Origin: Ascidia mentula
Lineage: Eukaryota; Chordata; Ascidiacea; Phlebobranchia; Ascidiidae
Direction of reading: 5' to 3'
NCBI GenBank assembly: GCA_947561715.1
Contig: OX387198.1
Location: forward strand, 62,001 to 126,000
Length of the DNA: 64,000 nucleotides
In this document: positions 1-12,400 of the stretch, piece by piece
Position numbering within the stretch: position 1 is the first letter of the stretch
Layout: the number at the start of each line of letters is the position of its first letter
Made by a program: the position numbers and the translations under genes
Notes under the pieces: generated by a model
Seen by the model: the letters and a program-made list of their open reading frames with translations, nothing else
Told to the model about the DNA's origin: nothing
The model's database searches: none

Positions 1-3000
1 ACCCCCACCTCCACCTCCGTCCTACAAACACAACAAACAACCAACTATTCACAAGCATCCAAATGAACACAGTTTTCACAAAAAGCTTGAAATTATAATC
101 ACACAAAACAAAGTTTAACCAAGAAACTTGTGACAAACCCCATTCTGTTGTTGAGCGCGTCGTCTCCTGAAAATAAACAAAAATTAAACTGATTGTTGAT
201 TGATTCACAAAATAATCCTGCTCACTGCATCTTTTTTTGAAGTTCTCCCATCAGGTCAAGTCCTCCACCTCCACCTCCTCCGCTACTGCTGCCACCTCCG
301 CCACCACCACCACCAGTAGATGGCGCTTCATCTGTGACCTGTGGACAAAATCATATTGACTGTTTGAGGAATTCAAATAATGCATGTCATGGTAAATATG
401 CAATTATACAACCAGTAATTATTATCAGTTGTGCAAGAGGAGGAAATTTAACCCTTCAACACGATTCAGCAAAAGCAAGTTCACAAAACAGACCTCTAAC
501 AAACAGCCTCTGACTAGAATAGCACAATATGCACAGTGGTTTCGAACCACCATTTATGCATTGATGGAAACACTGGAGGTTAATTACGGCAGCTTCCTGT
601 TTATGCAGGCGACTTAAGACAGTCTACATGTAAGTAATTAGATCCTGTATGCATTGCAGCATGGGATAGAACACAATGCATGCAGAAGTGAGGACCAAGC
701 AAAACTTGACGTTACAAGTGAGACACAAACGCAATCACTATTACTAGAAAGTAGACAATCATTAACTTTTTGTAACTAATCAGACAGATATTGTACATTA
801 TCCATCTGCGAAGGTTATCCATTCAGTTTCAATCATTAAAAAAATAAAGTTTATGTTCAACATTAACAATAAAATTATCCCCTTAACCTTATAAAGCATC
901 ATTAGTTTGTTCATTCAAGGAAGCATCAGACTATTGTGACAACACAAGCAGAGGAAGTGATTGGCACATTACCTACTATGACATCATAATCACAAACACC
1001 ATTGCAAATCTATAAATGCCATGTGGGCTGTTTCAATGCAATATAAAAGCATTCGAAAAACTAATTTCACCAAAATAAAAGTTACACAGATTTTTTGGCA
1101 CAAATTCAGCATAATTAAAATAAAAGGGCATACATTGAACAACCATTCATACAAACTGAAATGGGAGAATCTGAATAAAAAGATATCACGAAATCAACTT
1201 TTGCACACAATTGTGAAATATGAATAGACTTACTACAGCTTTCTTCAGTTTAGCTCCCGCCAAAGCAGCAGCAAGACCTCCACCAGAGGGTGCTGGAGGG
1301 GCACTACCACCACCGCTACTAGGAGGTGGTGGAGGAATGCCCCCAGATGGTGGGGGAGGGGGTATTCCCCCAGATGGCGGTGGTGGAATTCCCCCAGATG
1401 GTGGGGGTGGGGGAATTCCCCCAGATGGTGGGGGTGGTGGGATTCCCCCTGACGATGGTGGAGGTGGGGGTGCAGCTAAATTGCACATGTGGTTGAATGG
1501 TACAATTATCGCAAAATTAAAAACTTATAATTTCAATTCATTTAAAAGAAGTTTTAATATGTTAATGACATACTGCAGTGTAACTTTAGACAACAAATAC
1601 TAGTTTGTAAGACAAAAATTTACCGCTTGCCGCCCTCTCCCTTTCTTGTCTGTCCCTCTCCTGCCTCTCCCTCTCTTGTCTTTCCCTCTCTTGCCTCTCC
1701 CTCTCTTGACGCTCACGCTCCTGCTTTTCCCGCTCCATTCGTTCTTGTTGTTCCTTCTCTCTTCTAAAACATGATTATGAATATTTTGTGGCAACAAGTA
1801 GAATATTATAACATCAATAATGATTGCATGAAACAAAAAGAGGAATCACAGAAATATGCAGAACAACATCAGTTAATTTTATGCACAATCTTATGGATGC
1901 ATGTGACTCAGGTTTATCCACAGAAATTTGTAGATTTATGCAACATACCAATATTTATCTGTGTTGGATTGAAAAGTACGCGCACTGTAAGGTTACTACC
2001 TCTAATGAAACAAAATCCTTGACTGTTTAATATCAATCAAATGACCAATTTTGGCCTAAAACACTTGTTATGGTTGTAAATAAAACTAGCAACAAAACTC
2101 ATCTAAGTTGCATTTGCACACCTTTGAGCTATGTTGCACACACTTATACATAGTGTTGCTTGTTGCACTTTATAAATGCTTATTCTCTTTACAGGTATGT
2201 AACATGGTAGCTACATGAAAACCCATAATACAATCGTGCATAACAGACATGACTCATAATGCCAACATTGAAAGATGATGCATGAACAAACTGTTATCGC
2301 AAACCTTTTTGCTTCCAGCTCTGCGGGTGTAGGACCAGCTGGTGCTCCTGCAAATAAAAGCAAAATTATTAATTTGTTAATATCTGCCAAAACTGGTTTA
2401 TACAAAGGCTTAATAACAAAATAAAATAATTTATGCAGCAAGTTTTACAAGTTGCATAAAACAAATGAGATGGCTGTGACTACTGTACTGATATGACTTC
2501 CACAAACTAAACTAGAAGCTAACAAACAGTCCAAAGTTTCAAGCAATAAGAACAAGATTGAATCAAAAGAAAGGTGACAGCCACAAAACCTCGATGCAGG
2601 ATTTCATCATGTGCTGGAAGCAAAGGAACTCGTAAACTGAGCTCTCTCATAACGTTGATCATGATTGGTCGAGATGGTAGGTCATCTGACAGACTGCTTA
2701 CATTCGAGAGGGAAGCAGATCGCGATGGCATTGGAGACACCGCAGGGGTCGGTGGTGGAGCAGTGACACCCAGTAAGTTGTTTTTACTCATGCACGGTTG
2801 AGACACTCGTCTCTCCATGGCAGTAGTTTTGTCCATTTTATGTTGTTTGTTAATAATTGACTCCATGAGGAGTTTGGCAAGTGGGGGGGATTGGGGGGAT
2901 TTCCCTTTCAATGGGGACGACGAACGTGAGCCTGGGAGAGAATGGGTTTGGTGCCTGTTTGCATTTCTTGCCACTGGAGGTCTCCCCTCTCGTCTTTCTG

Positions 3001-4863
3001 AAGTTTTTAGGGTTTTAGAATTGTTTATCCGGATGTTGGGAAACATATTTGATTGGTCAGAAACATCTTTAACAATGACATTCGGTGTCGTTTCTTGATG
3101 CAAACCCTCACTAGTTGCCACAAGAGAGGGTGGTTTCTCATCGGAGGGTCTTACTTGCAAATTTTGAAAGCTTGGAAGAAAATTTGCAAATTGTTGGCTC
3201 ATGTGCAAGGCTGGGGGTGAAGCTAGGACAGAATCATTGAGAGAAAGATTCAAGGAATCACAGAAATCAGATAACAAAAGTGGAGGATTCTTGTTGGATG
3301 ACGTAAAGGTTCCGGTGTGACTCCTACGTCGCAGTTTGGGGGAAGCTGAAGAATTGTTGGAATAAAAAAACATAGAAATTTACAATGCATATTTTCAACG
3401 TTACAAAACACTTTTAACTGGACTTGAATTTATTTGTATACACGCCAAATCATTTGCTACGTTATTGCAATGCATTAGTTGCTAATGTGCAATATTACCA
3501 ACTAAACAAAAATAACTATTTTTATAAATTAGTTTGCATCTTGTCTTAAATATAATCTACCCTGAGTTTGTGACAAATTGTAAACAAAATTGTCAGCAAA
3601 AGTTCAGTTTTATCAAAAGTCACTTACAAAGTTTGATAGAAGCTGTTGATCTGACTGCCATTCCATGTCTCTCAGTCATATTTCTACATTACATTAACCA
3701 CAGACCAGGGAAACAATTTCATCACAGAATGAAGACAGTAAATTCTGAACCAACAGTTCAATTGAGATTGCAAAGAAGAAGAATTGAAGTAGAAGAAGTG
3801 TTCAAGTGAGAATGGATTTAACGAAGCAATTACTTTTCAACACCTTTGTCAACTGACTGACTGATCAACTCAACACACAGTAACAATCATGTGGGCCTCT
3901 CTTCTAATTCGTTACAAATGACAACATGGCAAAATTACCAGTTATTAAAATTGTTAATATTACCCAAGATCTTATGTAATTTGGCTACAATGACCCAATA
4001 ATTCAGAATGACAAGATCAGTTCAGGCCCATAAAGGTTTTTGCAGTTTACAAGGTTATACATATTAATTGCTAATCCAAACCACAGAAACAAGAGCAATG
4101 CAAACATAGTTGGAAGATGTCCGCAAACATACATCACCTACCTCCCCCCCTCAACAAACTAAGAGCTTTCTCCATTGAATTTGCGAAGGTATTGGCTTCA
4201 TCTGGGTTCGCAAAGTTAAGTCCATATACTGTCCTCACACCATCTCTCCATTGATGGAATGTTGGGGTGGCTTTGTTGTATTTTAGTTGCGGCAGAACAG
4301 CACAATTTATCACCACCTGGTAACAAATAATGATCCGTCTTTACTTTTGTTGTTAAACCCCAATGGAAATGTAATAAATTACTAAAAAAGTGAAAGTTCA
4401 ATAATGTCCAAGTTAATATGTTTAAATTTATATTTTATTGGAAAACATGATAAAATAGGATACAGTTCTGGTTTCTAATAACAATGTCAACATTCCAGAA
4501 CAACCAACCTCAAAATTTTAATTATAAAGGTGAAATTATTGTGATGCTAAAAGCAAGGTTTGTAAAAAGAATTGAACCAAGAAATGCTGGTGGTTTTGTA
4601 CCTCTCCACCATTGTCCTTTCGCGCGACAACCCTGAAAGTATTTTCACCCTGGTGGTGGTAGACGCAAGCACCAGACAAGCCAGGGGATCGACCCGCGGT
4701 TTTCCATTTCCTCTCTGAATCATCGTAAATCATCACAGAAGCTTTACAAGACTTGCACATTGGTACCTCACTGAAAACATGCATTTTGTTAGTATTCGTT
4801 AATTACCAAAACAAAAAATTACAATTCTAAAAAAACAAAACAAGAATGCAAAACTAACCTCAT
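1..4863 (-). CDS. Ena/VASP actin-regulatory protein, 3' end outside window
   Basis: Ena/VASP proteins bind FP4-type ligands through EVH1, deliver profilin-actin through proline tracts, and protect growing actin barbed ends. Ten exons join in phase: 4863-4859 (ATG AG), 4770-4602, 4316-4142, 3345-2590, 2347-2305, 1763-1624, 1475-1234, 338-226, 166-139, 21-1. The product starts [19 protein letters not shown], like the vertebrate N-terminus. EVH1 covers about residues 1-118 and includes [20 protein letters not shown]. The 252-residue exon is Ser/Pro-rich and has a PKA-like site MERRVSQP. Next come QERER repeats (about 395-428), six GGIPPPPP-type units, a GAB-like [13 protein letters not shown] and a FAB-like [13 protein letters not shown]. 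The last exon in the window enters a Gly-rich linker. The C-terminal tetramerising coiled coil must lie beyond position 1. The family is certain. Assignment to Mena, VASP or Evl is not, and one ancestral gene is likely in a tunicate. Confidence 0.93.
1234..1475 (-). repeat. Proline-rich coding minisatellite in the Ena/VASP gene
   Basis: The exon consists mainly of tandem units of about 27 nt encoding SGGIPPPPP, imperfectly repeated some six times with small length changes in the proline run. It is the profilin/SH3-binding region of Ena/VASP. Such a tract is likely to vary in copy number between individuals. The opposite strand is open through the same array but is only its mirror image. Confidence 0.85.
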
Positions 4864-6473
4864 GTTTCTGCTTTTGTATACTTCCACTAATCCAAGAATT
4901 CTACATTACCCGAATAAAAATTAAATCTTGACATGCAAAAATTATGCTGCAAAACAAAGAATTATATTAATATGTATGCAATGTAGAAGACCCAGATTGT
5001 AACAAATGGCTCTGAGGATTTCGAACTTTACCGTCAAACCGTGCAAAAAAAAATTATTATTATTATTTGGAAAACATTACTTTGTCCATGAACTTAAAGT
5101 TTATTTAAATAAAAACCTGACAAATAATACAAACTATCCTTTAAGGCCAAGTCTTCTCTAAAAACAAAAGTTTTTATGAGCTTCGTGTTTATGTTTTTAA
5201 TTTGATCTTATTTATGTTTATAATCACTCAAAATATTCAATCACTCAAAATTCAACAAAATCCATCGAAAAATGCAACAACTATGTAAGTTGTTTTTGAA
5301 TTGTTACAAAATTAATGGCAAAAAAACCTGCAAACTATCGTTTCCATAAATAGACAACTGGACAAAATTAACAGTACAACGCCTTCCTTGTATAACATCC
5401 AATGAGACCTCCGCTATTATCGGGACAGTAATATGCCACTGCAAAGTAAGTTTAATTAGCGTGCGTTACTTTCTTTTTTTTGTAATCTTGGCGTTTTAAC
5501 ATGAAACTTGAGGAAATTGTAAGAGTTTATTAAATTAATAATTCTGTGCAGAGAGTATGGCTTTTTTTTGCACAAGATAAACATTGTTATTTGGGTTGGG
5601 AAAGTAACATTTTGAAATGATGAGCTTCTGTGGATATACGCCTTTACACAGAATTTGCCTTTACGACACAAAATTGCCTTTACGATGCACACAAATTGTG
5701 AACGTGGAGTGTGTACGCTACCCACACACATTGGACAGACGGGACAAACACTGCGAAAAATGAACAGTCACAAAAACGATGCCCGACACAATAACACTGG
5801 AAAGACAGTGGGGCCACTACAATGAACCCAATCACGACATAGGCCTACGGGTAATGGTTTTGCAAAAAGTTGAAGGAAAAATCAAGGCAAAGGAAACGCC
5901 CGAAACAACACCACATTGGCCTCTACAACTCCATCAGCGCTGGCTTTAACAGAGATTGGGGGTTCATGAGCCACTGAAGATGCAACAAACTTATCGTTTT
6001 TTTTCCTGTTGTGCGTTTGTTGTTTGCATCGCATTGTGTTTATTTACACCTGATGAAGCTAATGGTACTCGCGTAAGCTTGTGTTTAAAAAAATAAAAGA
6101 CAGTCTTCTTAAAGAATGGAAACCATTTACCGTCACCTATTGAGGGGATCTACTGCATGTTTCTTTTTTATTGGCCATCGTGTGTCCACCGTGTTTACTG
6201 GAATCATAAAACCTATTTAGTAACGCGCCATTGACAAAAATTCCGCCCGTTACATATACTTTCATGTTGCGTAAAACTTTTATGACCGTAACAATGAACT
6301 GTTTATGCTGTAACACAAAGGAATTGTTCACTTACAAAACTTTTTCTTGACTTAAAGTTATTTATTGATGTTAATGTTGGACAGTTTTAATCTGTGGGAG
6401 GAAACATGGAGATAGTCGCCTTAATTCAACACATTAGATGACTTAATATTGAAAAACTATTTACCTGAAGGTG
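4864..6473. other. Divergent intergenic region, Ena/VASP and polycystin-like gene
   Basis: About 1.6 kb lies between the two divergent start codons, so both promoters should be here. It is AT-rich with homopolymer A/T runs. No open frame shows family similarity or a believable splice pattern. No TATA box or other element could be assigned with confidence. Confidence 0.5.
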
Positions 6474-9400
6474 ATGGAGGTTACGACTCTGCAGTGGATT
6501 ACCGTCGCATCTTCGTTGTTTTTATTTGCTTTTCTTGTTGCTTGTTACTTGTGGTTGAGTTTAAAGAGAAGGAAGAAATTTTGGGTAGGTTTTTATACAA
6601 AGGAGGCTGATATTAATTGCACCATAAACTTTTGTGATTATGTTTATTTATTAAACTTTTCCTTGGCCCATGGCTTTGTTGTTTAGTGACATTGAGATGC
6701 TGCGTTTAAATTCAACCAAATATAAAAGTTGCTTGATTGTGACGACACACAGAAATCAAAGTAGCGGAGTGTAAAATTTTACCCATTTATCACCAAAATT
6801 GTTGTGTAGCACCATGCTGTCCGGTTGCCACTAAAACCACAGAAGACACATTGGTACGTCATCACGTTATCGGTTGGATGTCGACCTTGGGCAGGTCACG
6901 AAGGTGATGTTTACATCAAATTAATAGGTAAGTGACGTGCATTGCAATGGTGGTTGCTGACTGCTTGTTGTTCGGTTCACATTCACCCACGCGCAAACAA
7001 ATATTTTTCAGGTACGAAAGGACAAAGTCGTACGTTTCTCATAAACGGGGAAGTCCATTCTCGACTCAACGAAGCAGAAACGCACATGCACTTGCACGCC
7101 ACCCAGTGGCCTCTAGGTGACATCTTGCACGTGGTCGTCGTATGCGAATGTTCAGTGCGGAAAAAGCGGTGGTTTTTGAGTAGTGTAACCGTGCAGCCGG
7201 TCACCTATGGTGGATGCCAGAACAAGGTAAGTGACGTTATATATTACGTGCACCCTGTGATGACGATTCATTTACGTGTGCGGTAGAAATGGTACTTTCC
7301 CTATCACGAGTGGATTGAGGTGTTCTTGGAACCGGTGAAGGTGACCTTGAGTTGTGTTCACCCCGACAGCGACATCAGCCGGCGGATTATTCTTGGATGG
7401 TTGTCAAGAAGTTTGTCAGGTGATCAACATTTCAAAAATCGATCGTAAACTTTTTTGTTAATGAAGGAATTTTATGGTTTGTAAATGTTGCACGAGTTTT
7501 GCTTAAAAATTTCATCTTGTACTAAATATCAAAAACTCTTTTAATATTGAAGTGATTCTTTTTCCGGCAATTTTCGGCCACAAATTCATGTTTATTGCAG
7601 CATTGCTTTACCAAGTTCAATATTTCAATACCATTCATTCTTTCATACAGAATACCATCTTTGGACCTCCCAGTGTTTCTCGTTAAAATATTCAAACTTT
7701 TCTCGGCCGTTTCGATTTCTGTGCTCGTCCTGCCACATCATAACATCAATCAGTGTGACCTTACTGGTTAACTGGTTGATACCACATCTCGGGCCGGTTG
7801 TACTTGGGGTATACACGTCATCGATTGCGTCACTTCCGGTTTATGCCGGAGAAATGTATTTGCGAGGTCTGGGGAAATCCCCACAGCTTGTGTATGAGGA
7901 TGCAGATTGGTACCAGGGTGGGTTGGGTAAAAGTAACAATCTGGTCATTGTATTTAAACTACAACTTTACAGGACAGCTCCCGGAAAAACCAAGTGAGTT
8001 GAAGCCTCACAGCGCCCTCCCGTGTCATATATCAAGCAAAGGTAAATAGATAAAAAAAAAACTAAAGCTGGAATAACAAACATGGAAGATCCGCGTTTCA
8101 ACACCGGATACTGCAGGGGTTTTTCACAAATTTTCTTCCAGATGACAAAGACAGATTGGAAGAATATAAAAAGTTTATAAATATCCAAAACGACGAAAAC
8201 GAGTTTTGGGATTGGATGGCTGCAGGTGCGTTTCCATGGTAACGAGGGATGGAACATTTATCGCGCGCGGATTTTACTTTAGGTGCTGATCACGTGACCG
8301 AATGGACAGCTCAGGATATCGATCTGCTTCAAACCCAACCCAATCGCGACAACATTGATACGAAACAATCAAATAACAATCCGAGTTCAAGAGAGCCTGG
8401 AGTAAGTTATTGTGACGTAACAATGTCGACATGTTGTTACGTTTTCTTCTGTGCAGAGATTTCGGCGGGCGGTTGGTAAAGTCGGGCATTCAATGGCAGT
8501 CATAAAAAGGAGAATGTCACGGTTGAGTAAGTTTGAATTGCAATTACACACGAGAACAGAAAACAACACAAATATCGCCTAACTTGTGTACGTTTACTCA
8601 CAGGACCGGAGGATAGCAGGGTTAACTTGGAACAGAATGAATCGACGCCGTTCGTCTTCCCATCATTCGAATCAATTATTCAACCAACCCATAAGGAAGA
8701 CGCCGAAGTTCTTGAACTAAACATCGCTGACGTCATTAAAAATGTGATGCAAGTCGACGTCGGAAAGGATGGATTCTTTGTTAATCCCACGTCAGTGTGG
8801 AAGGTGACGTAACAAATAACTCATAATGCCTTTTGTTCTAAGGATATCTTATTTGTTCCGAAAGATAAAAACTGAGGATACAGGTTTGTTTGCACAAACT
8901 TTCTGTTGGTTTAAAATAGTTTTGCAAACAATTTCAATAGTGACATTGTGCGCGCTGATTAGGTCGATAGTTCATTCTCAATCGATTCATTGAACATGGG
9001 AAGGCTCGACTTTAAGCGATTCAAAACAATGGAATCGATGCCAGTTTCTGAATTCGATAAATTGAGGTAAACCACGTGATACATTTGCCCTCCCCTCCCA
9101 CAATTCCATATAATTGTCGGAAAAATTCTTCTTGTAGAAAAGGTCGTCGTGCTTTGCTGCTCTCTGGCGGCGAAAGTCAACCGACGAAAGCTTCTGGTGA
9201 GTAGTGAAGCGGAACGATAGTGATGAAATTGATGATGAATTAGTTGTGTTTGTAGCTGGAGCCATCGCTGAACTAATGAGCCGAAATATCCTGAAAGAAG
9301 TTTCTGTGATAGAAAAACCCAAATCGCTGGAGAATTTGACACGGGAAGAAATTGAACTGGTAAAAACTTTTCATCAAATTATAGTAGTTTTGATATACAA

Positions 9401-12400
9401 TGTTACGTCACAAAGGTTGGCATGATTTATTTTGACCTTGCCACTGGAGGGCAACAATGGACCAAACCCGGTATACCTGATGACGCGTATTTGACGTCAC
9501 ACGAAAACATTTTTGTACATGAATCAATGTTGAAGAATTTTCCTGAACCTTTACCTAAACAAAGGGTGGGTGGAACTGTGACGTTATGTTTTCGTGTATG
9601 ACGTAACAACAAAAGAGGTTACTTTAGATATTTTCGATGATGCTGTTTCCCGAATACGCGGCGAAACTCACTCAAGCTTATCGTGACATGAAGTCACATA
9701 GAGATATGTTCACATCGGTTGGTGAATTGTTTTCGATATTCGGTGAAAGTGAAAAAGGTTCGGAATTATTCGTCAGGTTTTGTATCGTGGTCTCGACCAG
9801 CGAAACAGGAAGGAAGGTGACATCACTTCATTTGTGTCGTCATAATCAGGTAATCTACATACTCATGTTAACAGGCATTTCATGACGTCATCTCCCTGAC
9901 GCGAAACACGCACGAATGGGAATTGCTTATTTGTGACGTCACAACGAGATTAAAATACCAATCGGACAACGTTCTCCGTATACAGGTTAGTTATGGTTTA
10001 CCACGTGGGATAACTTCAACCTGAGGTTTGCAGGAAAAATATGGAGATTTTGGAACAAACGATGCGAATATATCTGGAAGCGGGGTGGAGAGTAAGATTA
10101 CGTCACGCATGACTTCCTTCTGTAACTATGTGTTTTGTAGATCCTCTGGAGCGTGAACTTCTTAAAATACGTCACTGGTGTGATAAAGTAACTGATCTGG
10201 GAATTCCCCCTAGGGTGAGTTGACCAACCAAACAATAAAATGTGAATCGACTCAATACGATATGTGGTAGCCTGACCTTTGACCTTTTCACCCGACTCAG
10301 GATTGCCCTCTTGCCCCACTACACAAGCGCGACCTCAAGCGGTTGTCAAGATTTTACCGCTTCATGCTTCAGTCACAAGATGGTGCTGTTCTGTTTGGCG
10401 AAATCTTGCTCCAGATCGCTTCTAGCGGAGGGGAAGGTATTGGTTACCGTCATTTATTACGTCATTGTTGCACAAGGCAAGTTTTTAGGCCTTGACGTCA
10501 TCAGGCGAATGATAAACAACATTTCGTCACGCGAAGAGGGCGTGACACGGTTGATTGACCTTCATGGGGAGGTTGCATCATCGGGTCGCGAAGGTCGATT
10601 TTTATTGCTTCAATTATACAAAGGGGTCAAAAGTCACTCGATGTGTGGGTCAAAGGTCAGTTCGTTAACTTTTGTGCGATGATTGTTATGTTCCAGTTGA
10701 CTGAAGGTTTTGTCACGGTTGGCTGAACATGCAAACGAGGTGCGTGCAGGAAAAATGTTGATCGCTGATTTGCAAGCGGACGGCAGAAGGGGACACACGG
10801 TGGCGCGAGAGATAAAAAGGAACATCCACAACCATTTAAACCCAATAGTACAGGTAGTGACGTCACATGTGTGTTAACTTGCGATCCTTAAAATAATGTT
10901 TGTTGGTCACGTGATTTGCAGAAATGCGGTCGCAACATTAGTCACGTGATCATCCGTTTTAACTCGATGGCGCGGTTTATAATGGAGGCAGTCGACCATG
11001 CAAGGATGGTTGTCGAAGATCACGATGACGACACTGACCTCAGTACGTTTGTAACGTCACAATCATTTGATTGGTAATGTTTCAATATAATCTGTAGTAC
11101 ATCCAAACACGACAAAAGCAAATCAATCTTTGGAAGATTTCGATGAAAATAAGCCGCCATGGAAATCGTGCAACGTTTGTTGCCGTCATGGGGATAAATC
11201 GATTAAAATTCCGCCACCAAATGAAAAGTCCGAAGATTTCCGATGGACTCCGACTGAATCCGATGTTTCGTGCGAACAAAACAAATCGGATTTTGTTTTA
11301 TCCGATGTTTTAAAAGTGGATGACGTTAAACCAAAAGAAACGAATATGACAAAAACGGATGAACAGAAGCGTATGTTAAAGGGAATATTGTGTCGAGCGA
11401 ACCTCCAACAAAACCGGAACGAGTTCTACCTACAATCACGTGATTACGACAAGTTTTATTTGAGTTTCGACTACAAGTAAGTTGATTCTGATCAGTGTCA
11501 ACTTTAGTTGATTTTCCTTCATTTCAGACCCAGACCAGAGATCCAACCAAAACCCCAACCCACAATAAAAGATGTCGCAAATAAATGGGGTCGAAAAGTT
11601 AGCGATCTACCACAACGTGACGTCATCACAAATGATGTTGACATCATAACGGAAGAGAACGTTGTCCTACCTCCAGCTCCTCGGCAGATGGAGCACAACG
11701 TCAGTTGCAATGGTTGCATAATATGCGCTCTTGCCGATAAACTCACCCATGTCACTAATTCACGTGATATGGTTGACGTCATGACCGATTACGTAACCAA
11801 GATACCGAAACCATCGAAAGGGATGGATGTAGAAACAAATTCACTATCAACCGGAATTCCTATTCCGTCAGCAGGATGTGACGTCACTAGCCGTGGGAAT
11901 GACGCGATTATTTTTCGTTATGAGATCAAGCAAGAAGATGACGATGGTGATGTCATAACTATGTAATAATTGTTGTTACGTGGCTTTTGTTTGTTGGTAG
12001 ATGTATCCGCTGACAGAAGCCCACGTGACCAGGTAACACATCACAGTTGTCGAGTTGAGGTTGAGAAGCTTTTAGAAAGGTAGATTTGTGTCTTGTCAAC
12101 GTAACAAACAACTTCGTTTCAGAACTGGAACGAATTTATAACATTTGACGACGAACACAAGAGCGAAAAATCAGATTCTTTTTATTCTGCGACAAAAGAG
12201 AGATTGTTACATCAACAATCAAACAAACCTATTGTCACTAAGTTATTCAAAAACAATTGGTTGAAAGAATCCTGTGACCTTCACAAGGTTAGAACTTTGT
12301 TGCTAAGGCAACTACCTTGCTTCACAATTGTTTCTATAGTTACCCAAATTCAATTGCTGTGACGAAATGTGCAAACCCAGTTTTCCGCTAGAATGCTTGT

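Noticed and set aside
1220-1603. Plus-strand Gly/Pro-rich open frame
   Set aside because: It is the exact antisense of the Ena/VASP proline-repeat exon; the array lacks stops on both strands.
5836-5840. Alternative first exon (ATG TC) for Ena/VASP
   Set aside because: The ATG-AG at 4863 with a GTTAGT donor gives the same MSEV start with an 88-bp intron, which is much more economical.
9850-9874. A 25-bp intron in the polycystin-like gene
   Set aside because: Implausibly short; the donor at 9817 gives a 58-nt intron in the same phase.
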